Shown: positions 35,701-47,329 of the stretch, in pieces | Layout of the letters: the number at the start of each line of letters is the position of its first letter | How positions within the stretch are numbered: position 1 is the stretch's first letter | Assembly (NCBI GenBank): GCA_023159155.1 | Contig: JAJNNX010000002.1 | Location: 1,364,001-1,428,000, forward strand | DNA: 64,000 nt | From: Ustulina deusta | Lineage: Eukaryota; Ascomycota; Sordariomycetes; Xylariales; Xylariaceae | Direction: 5' to 3' | Notes under the pieces: generated by a model | Database searches by the model: none | Told to the model about the DNA's origin: nothing | What the model saw: the letters and a program-made list of their open reading frames with translations, nothing else | Program-made: the position numbers and the translations under genes

Positions 35701-37223
35701 CCCTAATCCCCTACCGCGAAGTACACCGTATATGGCATACGCCCCAAGTTATCTCATCCCATAAAGATACTCGACAACTAACAAGTAAACAGTAGTAGTA
35801 TAGGAAGGAGGAGTCCTGCTGTCACCAGCACCACCTTGGGTCTTGTGCACACCATCATGCTTCTGAATCTTCGAGGTATGGTCAGCGTAAATTACGACGA
35901 CATATAAAACACTGTTGTGTAGCGTACAGAAACATAACTGCTCTTCTCGTGTAGTAAACTCAGTAGGCCATGCCCAGGCGTATTAAGGCTTACTCCCTGT
36001 GATGTTATCCGAAGTGTAGGTTGTGTATCATTGGTGTACTGACTATTTTACATTATCAATTGTGTATGCCCAGCAATACGAGACACCAGCAAGGGATAGG
36101 CACTGCGCAAACTCTAACTTCACCGCACGATGTTATAAGTGGATATTAATGGAGTCATGATTCAGCTGAGAGACAGGAAGGTGAGCAAGCCATGTATCTG
36201 AGAAGAAGGGGTTCCTCTTAGGCATTGCCGTGACGAGTGTAACTTTCGGTGCCACGAGTGACAGATATGTTGATATGTTTTGCGAGGATTTCCATTTCAT
36301 AACTTGTTCCATCATGCCTACTTTCTACTCACCTATTCACACGTCATTGACCAAGATGAGAAGCAGGATTTATCAACCATCCACGAATAACAGACCCGTT
36401 CTAGCTACTATCTCAACTTAACACCGGAAGAGTGCAGTGTACGCTAGTTTCTACTTAATATGAACTCGTTAGTTGAGATACCCAACTATGTGTTAGCGTG
36501 ATAATGCAAAACGACGCCATTATTGCTTTGTCAGCAATAGTCTATCAATTCTGCAAGAGAACATTTACACGTTCCGGGGTCTCGGATCCAAGAAGCATAC
36601 ATTTTGGGGATCATATTATCGAGGTAACATGTTCACTTAATACCTCTTTACATTTTAATTTCGTCTCGATATCTGTGAGATTAAATCGGTAGTGTAATGA
36701 TAGACGGTTATTACAACGTAGTTTCAATGTCGGGCACTGACTCGTTTCGGCTATTCCGTATCTACTCATTGTCTTTCAATCTTCTACATATAATGTATTT
36801 GCCTAACCTCAAGATTCTTGACAGAACAGTGATGCATCCTCATGTAGCTGAGAGCTCTCCGATTCGAAATAAGTTTCATCGTTCGGAAGTGATTGCCTGT
36901 CTCCTCACCGTCTCACAAGGAAAGAGGCGGGGAACGGCATAGAGGTGGTAGTAAATATTTCATTACTCATTACTCGTGATAAGTGTTGTCCATACGTAAT
37001 AGCCAAACGGGTTCTTCCCCCAGCTTCGTATCTTCCCTGCCCTTATAAGTTTCCAACAGCCCGGAAACCGACAAGCGTTGGAGGGGGAGAAAAAGAAAAC
37101 TACCTGTTTTGTCTTACCAGTTACCCTCAATTGGAACCCCGTGTAGGACTATGGAAGGCCCAACCCACGATACCGGTATCAGCAAAAAGCGATAATATGT
37201 GTCCTATATAAATCATGTTACGG

Positions 37224-39855
37224 CTACTCGAGGTTCGAGAGATCCCAACCGTCCATAGAGGACAATGCGTCAAGACCATCGAAGCTGATCTCATGTGAAA
37301 TCTGACTGGGGTTGGCAGCGTTTGCAGGTGAGTGCCCACTGGATGTGAACAGAAATAGTTGCTGATCTGACATAGTGACTGGGGGTTGAGAGGCATTCAC
37401 ATTGCCGATATTCCAGGCGTTGAAGCCGGCTTGCCAGTTCACGCTATCCTTGAGATACCACTCCTGCCCATCAGCGACAAATATAGAATTCTGCCTTGCC
37501 AGTTGTGTTACGGCGTGAGCCGACATGCCCTGCGAACTTTCTCCGGCTTGACTGCTAGTTGGAAAGGGAACATAAGGTTGAGAATAATGAGGTACCACTT
37601 CGTCTATCGACGGGGATTGCCAATTTGGAGAATTGAGTCCTCTAAGATCGACTGTTGACTTCCCCATAGCTGCTGAATTATTCATCGTCTGTCCCGCCAA
37701 CTGTGGTTGTGACTGAAAGTCCGGTGGAGGCACCACGGCCGTGGCAAGCAGTTCGGGAGACAAACTAGCTTTGGAAATAGAGGGGGAGGGTATAGAATGG
37801 CTGGGGGGGCTTTGAGATTCGTGTCCTTGTCTGGGTGACGGTGTATTCTTGGCGGTCGACGTTGTGGTGACTAGGATGTGTGACCGGGGAGAAGGAACAT
37901 CAGAAGTATTAAACGTGCCCCATCGCTCATCGGTTCTCTGTAGAACGCGAGCTGCCTCGTCAGGCAGCTCAACGTTCCACTTGCGAGACAGTACACTAAT
38001 AATACTGAGGGCTCTTCGCCCACAAAGCCAATCTTCGGCTATTTCTTCAAGGTGCTTGACGCCGTGAATGATATCCCTTCTCGCAGTTTTTTCTGGTAAG
38101 TTCAAGAGGTGGATGGTGCAGGCCGAGTGTAGCATATATACAGCAATATTACAGATCTGGCGCAGGTTGTATATCTTTTTATAGAGACGCATTAACTTGG
38201 AGATGGCTCCCGCATTTGCGGTGCATATTCTTCGGGGAGACACGTGTGGTGGCAAGGGTGAAGACTTTGGGGCGTACCGGAGAAATGGGCGGAATAAGTG
38301 TATATACTGAAGATGGAAAAACATGCTGTTGCTCATTTAGCAAACACGTGCAAGTGGGGGGCTACGCGATATTTGTTGCTTACTGCATAAGGATGACATT
38401 CGGTAATTGGCCATCCTTTGGTTGAAGCTCTGCAGGCAATTGTTTGTGCCACTCCTCAAGACGTTGGTGGAGCTCACTCAACTTTTTCAGTTCCACCGAC
38501 TTTCCGCTGGACCGCCCTATATGGCTAGGGTGATAGAAGAAGAGTAAGAGGTCGCTGCTGATTTCACACAGCGTAGACAACTGAAGTCCGATTGTGCGAG
38601 TTCTCGCTGGCTGTTTGGAGCTTTCATCAAACCCCGAGTCCGTGTAGGGGCACCAGCCTTCGGCGTCCTCTTCCGGGAAAACATCATACTTCGGAACGCT
38701 GTAGGAGTTTTTGGGGAGCTGGGGTAACCTGCCCATGTAATTGGACCAGCACTTGTCGAATAAGAAGCAACCCCAAAACGTCACGCTCCGAGCATCAACT
38801 TCCTTTTCGTCGAGGTGTTCGAGGTCGCCGTTGATGCCGCCGAGATTCATGTTGAGTCCTAAGTCCTGCGCCATCCTAAAGCTCATGCCACTATAGACCC
38901 AACCTTTCGCTTCTCGACCACAGCCTGCTTCCCTGACAGACATCAAGGCTAAAGCTTGCACGGTAGTCAAACGGGGTTTCTCGTATTCGTCATGATCAAC
39001 AATGAGCCGTTTTGCCTCGCCAAAGAAGTGATCTCCCTTGGTCCAGCTGTCCCCTCTAGTTCCGTAAGCTGCGGTGACATTTGTGAGGTGGCAACCGAGG
39101 GCCAACATGGCGTTCACTAGGAGAGAAGAGCAATAGGCTGTCTTGTGCGATGCGACGTTCTGCTTGCCCCTGAAGAAATCCCTATAAAACAAGCTCCGCG
39201 AGAGCGTGGTGAAGTAAGGATAATGCCAGTTGAAGTACATGTTTAGAAGATGGGTAACAACCTCGGGGTCCTTGTTGACGTTAGACCAACTTGTGATAGG
39301 ATCGACATCCACTCCCTCCACATCAATAGCCTCCTGCTCATTGCTTGGTGAGCCCGGCGCATCCCAATGGATAAGGTGAGAAGTACCGCCGATAAAGCGC
39401 GTGGTCCCGTTTTCGACTCGCAGCTCACCCATTTTACGGGCCAGGTCCCTCTCGCCCTCGATCGGCATCTCGGTAGTATAGTCATCGGATGACTGGACCC
39501 CATCCTGCGCTCCGCCACCGATGCTTTCTCGGTTGAGGATTGACTCGGCTACAACATCCAAGTTGTCGCAGGTGCGGATTCGCTTGACGATGTCATATAC
39601 ATCCTCCTCTTGAGCATTGAGGATTGCTTCAATAAGGATCTGAAGTGTGGAGTTGGAGGCTTTCATGCTATCGATCTTCTCTCGGTATACGCCCTTCCGC
39701 CGATGGTCCGAGTTGGGATCGTAGACACATTCGGTGCCGTAAACGCTCGCGCAGGCCGCGCAGCTGGGCAGAGCGCCATCGCATTTTGATTTTCGTCGAC
39801 GACAAGCGATACACGCACTACCAGGGGACAAGCAAGTATCAGCGCGTATCCGCAT
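37224..39855 (-). CDS. Zn2Cys6 / fungal-specific transcription factor
   Basis: Two exons, 39855-38384 and 38325-37224, joined by a 58-base GTAAGC...CAG intron in phase 2, give 857 residues. The join restores ILMHMFFHLQYIHLFRPF, a typical stretch of this regulator family. The N-terminal zinc cluster is C15-x2-C18-x6-C25-x6-C32-x2-C35-x7-C43 with the basic RRRKSKC core. The fungal_trans (PF04082-like) middle domain runs from about 205 to 400: HLLNMYFNWHYPYF, then GWVYSGMSFRMAQDLGLNMN. The C-terminal 250 residues are Ser/Pro/Gln-rich and probably activating. General layout resembles NirA-like factors, but the regulated pathway cannot be read from the sequence. The first 12 codons are weakly coding and an upstream exon spliced near the TAG before GCATGC-like codon 14 is possible, so the start is uncertain. 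Confidence 0.85.
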
Positions 39856-42147
39856 TCACGGCATCGAGATGGGTCGAGGAAAGGCGAGAACAGGACAGAA
39901 CAAGACAGGACAGGACAGGACAGGATAGGGCAGGGCGGGACAAGGCGGGAGGTGAGGTGACGGGACGGGACAGGAGAGGCCGAAGGGATGAGATCAGATC
40001 ACGAAAGATTTACGTACGTGCTAATGCATCGGCGCTTTTGCAAGGAGGGATCCCCGCCCCTCCTGGGCTTCTTTTTAGTCGGAGGGGGCGCGGCGGGGTT
40101 CGTGCCAGCGAGATGGAGTTGGGTGTGAGGTTGCAAGCCTTGCATGGACGAGCGATCCATCATATACGAGGACTCACAAGGCAGATGCAAAGCGTAACGT
40201 AAGACAGCAACACTGGATGCCCCCCGGAGATAGGTATTCTGTGCGAGGGTCGGAACGGCCTAGTGTACGCGTGCACGGGAGGGGTGCATCGGGCGACTCG
40301 AGAAGAGATGCTGCCTGTACGTAATGATGCGTATTGTGTATTCATGCCTGCATGTATGCAAGTAGGTACACTATATAGACATTCAGCATAGCGGCAGCAA
40401 CCAATCCGCATACGGATGGATGAACGGGCGTAAGATGTAAAATATTTCTAGGACCTGCTAGCACGCTACGCAGCATCGTCTACATTAAGTAAGTACCTGA
40501 GGTATTAGTAGTTATGTAGGTCCCTCCCTACTTACTTTAGTACCTTTTCTGGCAGCTTGGCGTGCACTCTGGCGTGTATTGACAATCGCTACATGTACTC
40601 CAGACACCACAGCTTGAGTGGGCATCTTAATAATACATAATACAATGTACCTCCCTATCTAGTACTTTAGGTGGAAGATAGGAGCTACTATTTAATTTTC
40701 AGGACTTCAACATGCTCTTCTTTGTTTCATCTAATTAGGCAGGAGCTGATAAAATCAGGATAACATCATGATGGTAACTACTAGTTTCAACTGTTCTGAC
40801 CTAAGCAAAGAGGCGTGAGAGGGTGTCGTAGCACGTGAGGGTCTTTTGTGCACCAACTTGGACTCTTAATGATAAGCAGGTACCTTTGGCAGGGGCATAT
40901 CGGCCTTGTAGAATTCGAATCTCAGACCGCAACAACTGCACCTAAGCAGTAAACTTACAGGTAACTGATGTACAGCGATCGCCCGTGCATAGTGGCAAGA
41001 TGAAGCGACACCGTTTTTCTCGTCTAGATCATAGGATCGAGCAACACCAATGGTGGCTTGCACTGCTGTAATTTGTAAATCCTGAGTGGTGGATTAAACC
41101 CGTTAAATGGTTCTGGCTGCCAATGATGCAGCGTGTCTCTATCACCAATTCATATCACGACTATACAGAAGGAGCCTGCATCTTGTGGCTCAGGTTGTCT
41201 CTTGGGTCAGCGGCTCCCACTACCAACATGTATAGGTTGTCCGGTGTACCAAACACGACTTATCACTGGCACCAGGCTTAGTGTCCTCGGCTCTCACAAA
41301 GACGTCTCGAGAACAGAAAAGAAAAGAGGAAAACATATAATGCCCGGTGGGACTGAATGAGAGAACTACTTGCATTGTGCTGTGTTGTTGAAGTTGACTT
41401 GCCAGTGTGGAGGAGATATAGCCATTGTACCTACTGCTCTTCACATGTTATTAATCTAGGTAGGCTATGACCTATAAAAACCATCCAGATATAGCGGGTT
41501 TGCGCTATAAAAAGACTCATTCAATTCAATGTAGACGTGAATGCGATAGAGAGGGGTAGCGGGGCATAGAGGGGCTTTGTAGGAGAAAAGCGTCGATGTG
41601 ACTGGCTTGTTAGGGAAGCTCAATAGGACCCTCCACAGTCTCCAGCATTCTAGCATCTCCACAACAGTACCTAGCTAGTACCGAGCCCAGCAGGCAACTA
41701 CCGCAAGTCTCCACGTACAGTCGCACAGACGTAGGTACCTGGCCTGTCCCCAATTCCCAATGCCAATGGCCCGCCAACCCGATTTTGCGAAGCTCTCTTT
41801 AGCGCGCGACCTTGTTTGTTCGTAAAATATCTTTCAACTTTCGCGCCTTCGTCGAATGCCGAGAGAAGCAGGACATATTCTGCCTTGGGCCTATCGACCA
41901 GAAGCTGAAAGCATAATTGATACCCTCGTAAATCTTTCAATTTATCTTCACCTGGAAAGCCTGTCTCGGTGTGATTCATCAGGTCGCACATTTTCTTCCC
42001 TGCCCCTCCACCCTCGGCCTTGCTTGAGCTTGACCTTGTTCCAGCCTTCTCAGCATTCGTCCACGCCTACCCCTAGACAGCCACTGACTCTCGCTATTTT
42101 TTGATCTGTAGCCCACGGTCCATTGAGATTCCCTTCGGGTCGCGAAA
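39856..42147. other. Divergent promoter region between the Zn2Cys6 regulator and La
   Basis: About 2.3 kb between divergently transcribed genes. It starts with a GGACA-rich repeat next to the regulator's start, then AT-rich DNA with TACCTA runs. The last 150 bases, CT-rich, look like the La 5' leader. No gene was seen. Confidence 0.55.
39887..39980. repeat. GGACA pentamer-like repeat at a regulator promoter
   Basis: Degenerate tandem ACAGG/GGGAC units lie within 130 bases upstream of the start codon of the minus-strand Zn2Cys6 gene, so they are probably promoter or leader sequence. Seen as CCTGT/GTCCC on the gene strand. Confidence 0.8.
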
Positions 42148-43471
42148 ATGAGCGAGAACGATACCAAGCCTGTCGAGGTCGCTGACCCTCCTGCCGCTTC
42201 TGTCCCAGAGGACGAGGCGAATGGCACCGAGGTTGCGACAGGAGAGAAGCCCACCGACGAGCCTACAACCGGAGGAGACGATACCAAGAAAGCCGAAGCC
42301 GACGGCACCGCTGCTGACGATGACAAGCCGTCCATCTTCCGACCACCACCTGGAATGCTTCGAGTTACTGGCCCCTTCGCGGCGAAGAAGTTTGTCAAGT
42401 CAGATCCCACTTCTCTCACGGAGACTGATGACCCCCGCGAGATTCGCAAACAAGTAAGCTTTCTCCATATCACTAAATGGTTGGTCGACGTGTCTCACGC
42501 AGGATAACTAGGTCGAATTTTATTTCGGGGACAGCAATCTTCCCGAAGATAAGTTTCTGTGGGAAAAGGTTGGCGGCGAGGAGAATAAACCCGTCCTTGT
42601 CAGCCTGATCTGCAGCTTTTCCCGTATGCGCCGCTTTAAACCGTACGAGGCTGTGGTCAAGGCACTCAAGGCAAGCAGCTTCTTTGTCGTCGATGGTCCA
42701 GAAGGTGAAGAGACCATTCGCAGAAAAAATGCAGTTGACACAGCGAAACGCAACAAGCGGGAGGAACGCAGCGTATATGTTAAGGGCTTTGGCGATGAAA
42801 TGTCGTCTACTCAGTTTGATATCGAGGCCTTTTTTGCACAATATGGACAATTCGATTCAGTCCGCCTTCGACGAGCAGAGCCCCCCGAGAAGGTTTTCAA
42901 AGGTTCTGTCTTTGTGGAGTGGTCCAATAAAGAGACTGCTGAGAAGTTTATGACAGTCAAGCCCGAGCCCCAGTGGAAGGGACACCCTCTGCATATCATG
43001 TGGAAGCTCGACTATATGAAGCAGAAATCAGAAGCGATTCGAGAGGGTAAGATCAATGCCAGTAGTCGCAAGCCTGCACGAGGATCTCACCGGGGTCAGC
43101 GCGGTCATTCCCGAGGCCATGACCGTGGAACGGACAAGGATGACTGGAAAAAGCGCCGTGAGCAGGATCAGCAGAACGGTTTCAGCGACCGTCGGGATAA
43201 TCACCGTGGCCGGGGTCGGGGTCGGGGCAATTTCCGTGGACGTGGTGGACGTGATAACCATGGTGCTCGCGACCAGGACACTCCCGTTAAACCAGCAGAT
43301 GATGGACGACCAAAGATCCACGTCAGCAAGGCGGGAGCAAAAATCTTGGAAGAAGAAAAGGCTAAGTCTGGCGAGACGGACGGCAAGCGAACTAGAGATG
43401 ACGATACATCCGACGGTGAGCCTCCTGCTAAGAAGGTCGATACCAAGGAGGGAGCGACAGAAACTACATGA
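42148..43471 (+). CDS. La-motif RNA-binding protein (Lhp1/Sla1 type)
   Basis: Two exons, 42148-42453 and 42512-43471, with a 58-base GTAAGC...AACTAG intron in phase 0, give 421 residues. La proteins bind the 3' UUU-OH ends of RNA polymerase III transcripts in the nucleus and protect or fold them. The La motif spans about 82-165 (REIRKQVEFYFGDSNLPEDKF, split by the intron after Q102). An RRM follows at about 187-268 (RSVYVKGFG as RNP2-like, FKGSVFVEW as RNP1-like). The C-terminus has an RG-rich run (about 291-355) and a basic/acidic tail with KRTRDDD and PAKK, a likely nuclear signal. The N-terminal 65 residues are acidic and Thr/Glu-rich. The start is the first ATG after a CT-rich leader. Homology is clear from the La motif. 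Confidence 0.95.
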
Positions 43472-43793
43472 AGCAACGCAGACTAGGGATGTCCCGCATC
43501 TAGTGCCGTCTTTGTGGTGTCTCTACCTAGATTACGGATATGTCTACCTTGCTCAGCTATACAGCCCTCAGACGAATTAGTAACAGCGGTATGACTTCGC
43601 GATGCTGTACGGGGAATGAGGCCTTGAACTGGTTTAGGCGTTAGGGTTTCGGTTCTATAGACACTTGACGGCTATTGCTTGACAAAATGATGGCTCTGTT
43701 GCACATGTTTCTAATAGGGCCCTCCAGGTATTAAAATGTTTCATCGTAACTGATTTATCGTGGAACTCAGAGGTCTAATATTGAGCTATATCT

Positions 43794-43925
43794 ATGTATA
43801 CGGAAAATACAAAATGCAAATGCTACCGATGCCATAAAGTCAAAATCGACCGCCCATGTGTCACGTGCAATACCCGTAAAGGATGCCTATCGCCGTTCAA
43901 CCTTGCCAAATCCAACCTTCGGTAA
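43794..43925 (+). pseudogene. Relic of a Zn2Cys6 zinc-cluster exon
   Basis: A 43-codon ORF (ATG to TAA) reads CYRCHKVKID, then RPCVTCNTRKGC. Cysteines at 10, 13, 22, 25 and 31 follow the Zn2Cys6 order C-x2-C...C-x2-C-x5-C, but the third cysteine expected after HKVKI is missing, as if a few codons were lost. Nothing with a fungal_trans domain follows. It is best read as a leftover of a deleted transcription factor; an unspliced exon of a real gene or chance cannot be excluded. Confidence 0.45.
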
Positions 43926-44005
43926 TCAATATTTATGCGATGCTTGTTTGCAGATGAATATTAGATCCAGAGTGCGCAGCTCCCACGCCTAGAACTTGTA
44001 TCTTG

Positions 44006-44024
44006 AAAAAAAAAAAATTTTTTT
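44006..44024. repeat. A12T7 block
   Basis: Twelve A residues run directly into seven T residues, 27 bases past the stop codon of the minus-strand MFS gene. It can fold as a short hairpin and may influence 3' processing. Confidence 0.75.
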
Positions 44025-44050
44025 GTCGAACTCCCAGTCCTCCGATTTAC

Positions 44051-46010
44051 TCAACCCCCGCCCGCCGCAAACGGACTCTTCTTTCGCAGCGCCTCGCCAT
44101 ATTTCCACAGCAAGAAGGGCGCGGGCCATCCCAGGACCACGCCCAGAAGCGCAAGCAGGGTGTTGCCCCAGCCGTTGCCGAGACGGCCGTACAGGCTGGG
44201 GGCGAAGAGGGGGAAGCCGAAGCCGGCGAGGGAGCGGAAGACGGTGCCGGCGCTGACGGCGGAGGCGGCGTAGCGCGTGTACGTGTCGACGAGGTAGGTC
44301 TGCAGACACTGGAAGCTGATGATGGTGGCGGTGGCGAAGATGAAGGCGCCGATGTTGGGGAAGATCCAGTGCGTCTTGAACTCGGCGGTCCAGCCGTACA
44401 CGATGAGGCCGACGGGCAGGAGGACGGCGCCCGGCACCATCATGGGCACGCGGTACTCGGGGCGGCCGGCGCCGCCGCCGTACCGCCGCTTCAGGGACAC
44501 GTAGATGCGGTCCTGCAGCGGCGCGCAGATCTGCGCGCCCAGGAAGAACCCCAGCCCCAGCGAGATGTAGTTGAGCCCGCCGATGCCGAGCGACTCGCCG
44601 TAGCCGGCGGGCGGCGGGCCCGACCACAGCGCCGGGAACGACGTCAGCACGATGTAGATCAGCCCGTACACGTACAGCATGTAGACGGCGAGGATCTGCA
44701 CGATGACCTGGGTGGTGATCATGCGGAAGGGGCGCTGCAGCGCGATGCGCAGCGTCTTGGCGACGGTGCGGTCGGGGTCGTCGTACGGGGTGTGCAGGGC
44801 CGCGTTGCCGGTTTCCTTGACGAGACGGCGCTTCTTCCAGACCAGGAGGAGGGGCGCGTACGTCTCCTTGAGGAAGAAGACGCCGGCGCCCTGGATCACG
44901 GCGTCGGCGATGGTGGTGGCGTAGAAGGCCCAGCGCCAGGTCGTGTTCTGCGCGATGAAGGCGCCGGCGATGGGCCCGATGGCCGGCCCGAGGAGCGGCG
45001 CGAGACTGTAGATGGACAGCGCCTTGCCGCGGTTCTCGGCCGTGAAGAGATCGCTCAGGACGCCGCCGCCGATCGCGAGGGGCGCCGAGCCGCCCAGTCC
45101 CGAGAGAAAGCGGAACGCGATGAGCTGGCCCTTCGTGCGGGCTAGCCCGCAGCCCAAGTTGAAAAATAGGTAGATCAGGTTCACGAGCTGGAGCACGATC
45201 ACACGGCCGTATAGCTCGGAGAGCGGTCCCCATCTACATCGTTTGATCAGTCTGGATTCGTCCCCGGTGGGACTGCGAGGGGAGCCGGTTGGACGAGAAC
45301 GATGACTTACACTAAGGGGCCGATCGCATAGGCAAGGATGAAAATCGATAGCGTGAGGTTCTTTTCGACTGCATTCATACCGGTCAGCCTCGGCTAGTCT
45401 TTCCGCAGAATTTGGCTCGTGCTGAACGCATAGGGACTCGGGGCGGGCTATGCGACATCGACTTACAGGCCTGGTCGATTCCTAGTTCATCTGCGATTGT
45501 GTCGAGCGCGGGTGCGACTAAAGACGACGATATAGGGGAAATCAGGGTGAAGAGCGAAACGGTAAACACGGCCGCCCACTTCTTCGAGAATGCCCAGTTC
45601 TTTGGGTTGTCCGGGTCGTCCGGCCCGGTCCAGGTCACGAGGTTCGGGTCGTTTGGGTTTGGCGCCGTCGTGTCCACCTTGTCCGTGAGCTCTGGGCCAA
45701 GCTCCGGATCCCTTTGGTTCTGGAAGCCATCCCGAATTTCGGACTCGGAGATGTGGCGGGACAAAGAACGCGACACCGGACGCGAGCTCTGCTGTCGTTC
45801 CTCTTCCCAGATGGACGACATACTGCCGGTCAAGCTGGCGTCGTCAACCTCGGTCTCCGTGTCGTGATGCTGCGTCTTCTCGACCTCGGCGGAGTCTCTT
45901 ATTTTGGGGGCATCTTGTGAATGGGAAGTTGCTTGTATCTGCTCTTTAGAGCCGGACTCCTCCTCTTTTTCTGTGTTCCCCGACTTGTTCATTTTTACCA
46001 AAAACACCAC
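44051..46010 (-). CDS. MFS transporter, DHA1 (drug:H+ antiporter) type
   Basis: Three exons, 46010-45467, 45368-45311 and 45233-44051, with 98- and 77-base introns, give 594 residues; starting at the better-placed second Met (45992, AAAATG) gives 588. The joins restore QAFEKNLTLSIFILAYAIG and GPLVWGPLSELYGRVIVLQ, the usual TM1-TM2/motif-A region. The long acidic, Ser-rich N-terminus (about 110 residues) ends in GPDDPDNPKNW, a hallmark of fungal DHA1 transporters. Antiporter motif C is seen in LAPLLGPAIGPIAGAF, and a second charged motif in LSDLFTAENRGKAL. It should export small molecules at the plasma membrane; the substrate is unknown. The last exon is far richer in G+C at third positions than neighbouring genes, which creates long open frames in other phases. 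Confidence 0.9.
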
Positions 46011-46864
46011 CTCCTACCTCTACTCTCGTCGGCGGGTGTGACAGATCGAATCCTCTAATCAAGAAACAGCTCACTCAGACTCATGACTTCAGCAGGTCAG
46101 CAGGTCAGCAAGTTCGGGGTTTCTCTCTTGGCCACAAGAAACGCGATTCTATTCCGTCGCTATATCGCAAGGTTTTGTATTGTACAACCGTCGTATTAAT
46201 CTACTAGGCAACATCGAGACCGAAACTGAATAGCAAAGAGACAGAGAGAGGCTTATATGAGATATTGCTTTCAAATGGTTGTTTGGTCCGCAGCTTCAAC
46301 GAGGTGAGATATTCGTAACTATCAGCAACCGGAAAAAAGGCCCGGTGATTAAAAAAAAAGGTCCTCCCGTTTCGATTTCGCATATAAATTTGTGCAGGAT
46401 AACGGAAAAGACGGTGCGAATATCGGCGAGCATGGTGCCGTACGTGGACAATTTATCTACCACTCCAGGTATCTACTCTTCCTCTCTCAACCAGTGGCTA
46501 AAGGCGAAGGGGCGAACCCGTTCATGGGATAGCGATGAACATGGGTGTTCGCAACACTGTCCAATGACAGGCGGCGTCTACATAACAAGCTTTGGGCCAA
46601 CACGTGCCAATCCCGCAGACGGAGTTAAAATGTGGACTTGGGGGTTCTTCGTGGAGCGTTGGGCAGACAAATGCTCGGAGGCGAAACGGCTTGCGGACGG
46701 CACCGGCATACTAGACTAGTGCACTGATCAATGAGGTAATACGCATACGAGGTCGACGCTATCTGGCCGTCAGCGTCATCGAGTCTCACACGGATTCCCG
46801 ACATCCCCGAACACCTATTTGTGTGTGGGTGTGATGCAATGTAATAGGTAAGGTGTCGAGGAAC
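46011..46864. other. MFS promoter region, left of the transposon
   Basis: About 0.85 kb upstream of the MFS gene. An ORF with a first ATG at 46432 ends at 46719 on plus; it has no recognisable motif and is not called. The left 9-bp target duplication of the transposon is at 46856-46864. Confidence 0.5.
46856..46864 (+). repeat. Left 9-bp target-site duplication
   Basis: TCGAGGAAC directly abuts the left end (GAGTA) of the inverted-repeat element; the identical copy is at 47321-47329. Confidence 0.85.
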
Positions 46865-47320
46865 GAGTATACACATAAACTGAGGGTAGCCCACCCCTGT
46901 TGACCTGAGGGTACCCGTGCTTTTTTTATGTACCAGTGCCCCTACAGAGTACTTTTCGCACAATCGATTAGAAACGCACGTTTAAATACATAACGCGTTT
47001 ATAGCTAAGTTAATGCATATAATATATTTTATACAACAAGTGAAAAGAAATACTCTAAGGTAAGTTGTTATTTTTAAAAAGGGAAAAAGGTAAACATATA
47101 TAATTAAGTAAGTTTATACTAGAATAAATATGCAAGTATAAAAGAGTTATGCAAATTATGCAAATCATAAATATATATTTTAAAAAGTGTTAAATATACA
47201 TTTAAAGGTGTATTCTAATCGATTGTTGAAAAGTATTCTGTAGAGGCACTGGTACATAAAAAAAGCACGGGTACCCTCAGGTCAACAGGGGGGGGCTACC
47301 CTCAGTTTGTCTGATTACTC
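46865..47320. mobile_element. Non-autonomous Mutator-like element (MITE) with long TIRs
   Basis: The first and last roughly 110 bases are near-perfect inverted repeats (about 90% by eye): both ends read inward GAGTA, then AAACTGAGGGTAGCC, and continue through a T7 run and CAATCGATTAGAA. Similarity fades near 46990 and 47200. The middle, about 200 bases, is extremely AT-rich and has no ORF. The element is flanked flush on both sides by the 9-bp direct repeat TCGAGGAAC (46856-46864 and 47321-47329), a target-site duplication. Long TIRs with 9-bp duplications are typical of Mutator-like elements, such as Hop in Fusarium. Each TIR also holds two direct copies of CTGAGGGTA 25 bases apart (46880 and 46905), possible transposase sites. 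No transposase is in the window, so it depends on a copy elsewhere. Confidence 0.85.
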
Positions 47321-47329
47321 TCGAGGAAC
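47321..47329 (+). repeat. Right 9-bp target-site duplication
   Basis: TCGAGGAAC directly abuts the right end (TACTC) of the element. Removing the element and one copy restores a plausible empty site. Confidence 0.85.

Larger units (their letters stand above)
29535..37223. other. Long gene-poor region (about 7.7 kb)
   Basis: No complete gene was recognised. Most of it is AT-rich with short chance ORFs. A less AT-rich block at about 33.98-35.3 kb contains a 171-base frame with good splice borders (34274-34444), described under findings, and the longest ORF (33823-34596), which has no motif. A CTG run lies near 33467 and a TTTTA tract at 35671. The 3' flank of the minus-strand regulator ends the region. 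Confidence 0.45.
43472..44050. other. Convergent 3' region of La and the MFS gene
   Basis: About 0.58 kb between convergent genes. It holds the small Cys-rich ORF at 43794-43925 (separate entry) and an A12T7 block at 44006-44024 that could act in 3'-end formation for either gene. Confidence 0.55.

Noticed and set aside
44003..45145. 380-codon plus-strand ORF and a 414-codon minus-strand ORF in another phase.
   Set aside because: Both overlap the clear MFS exon, consist of low-complexity Gly/Ala/Asp or Arg/His residues and result from its high GC content.
46432..46719. 95-codon plus-strand ORF between the MFS gene and the MITE.
   Set aside because: No recognisable motif or splice partner; it may be chance in the MFS promoter.
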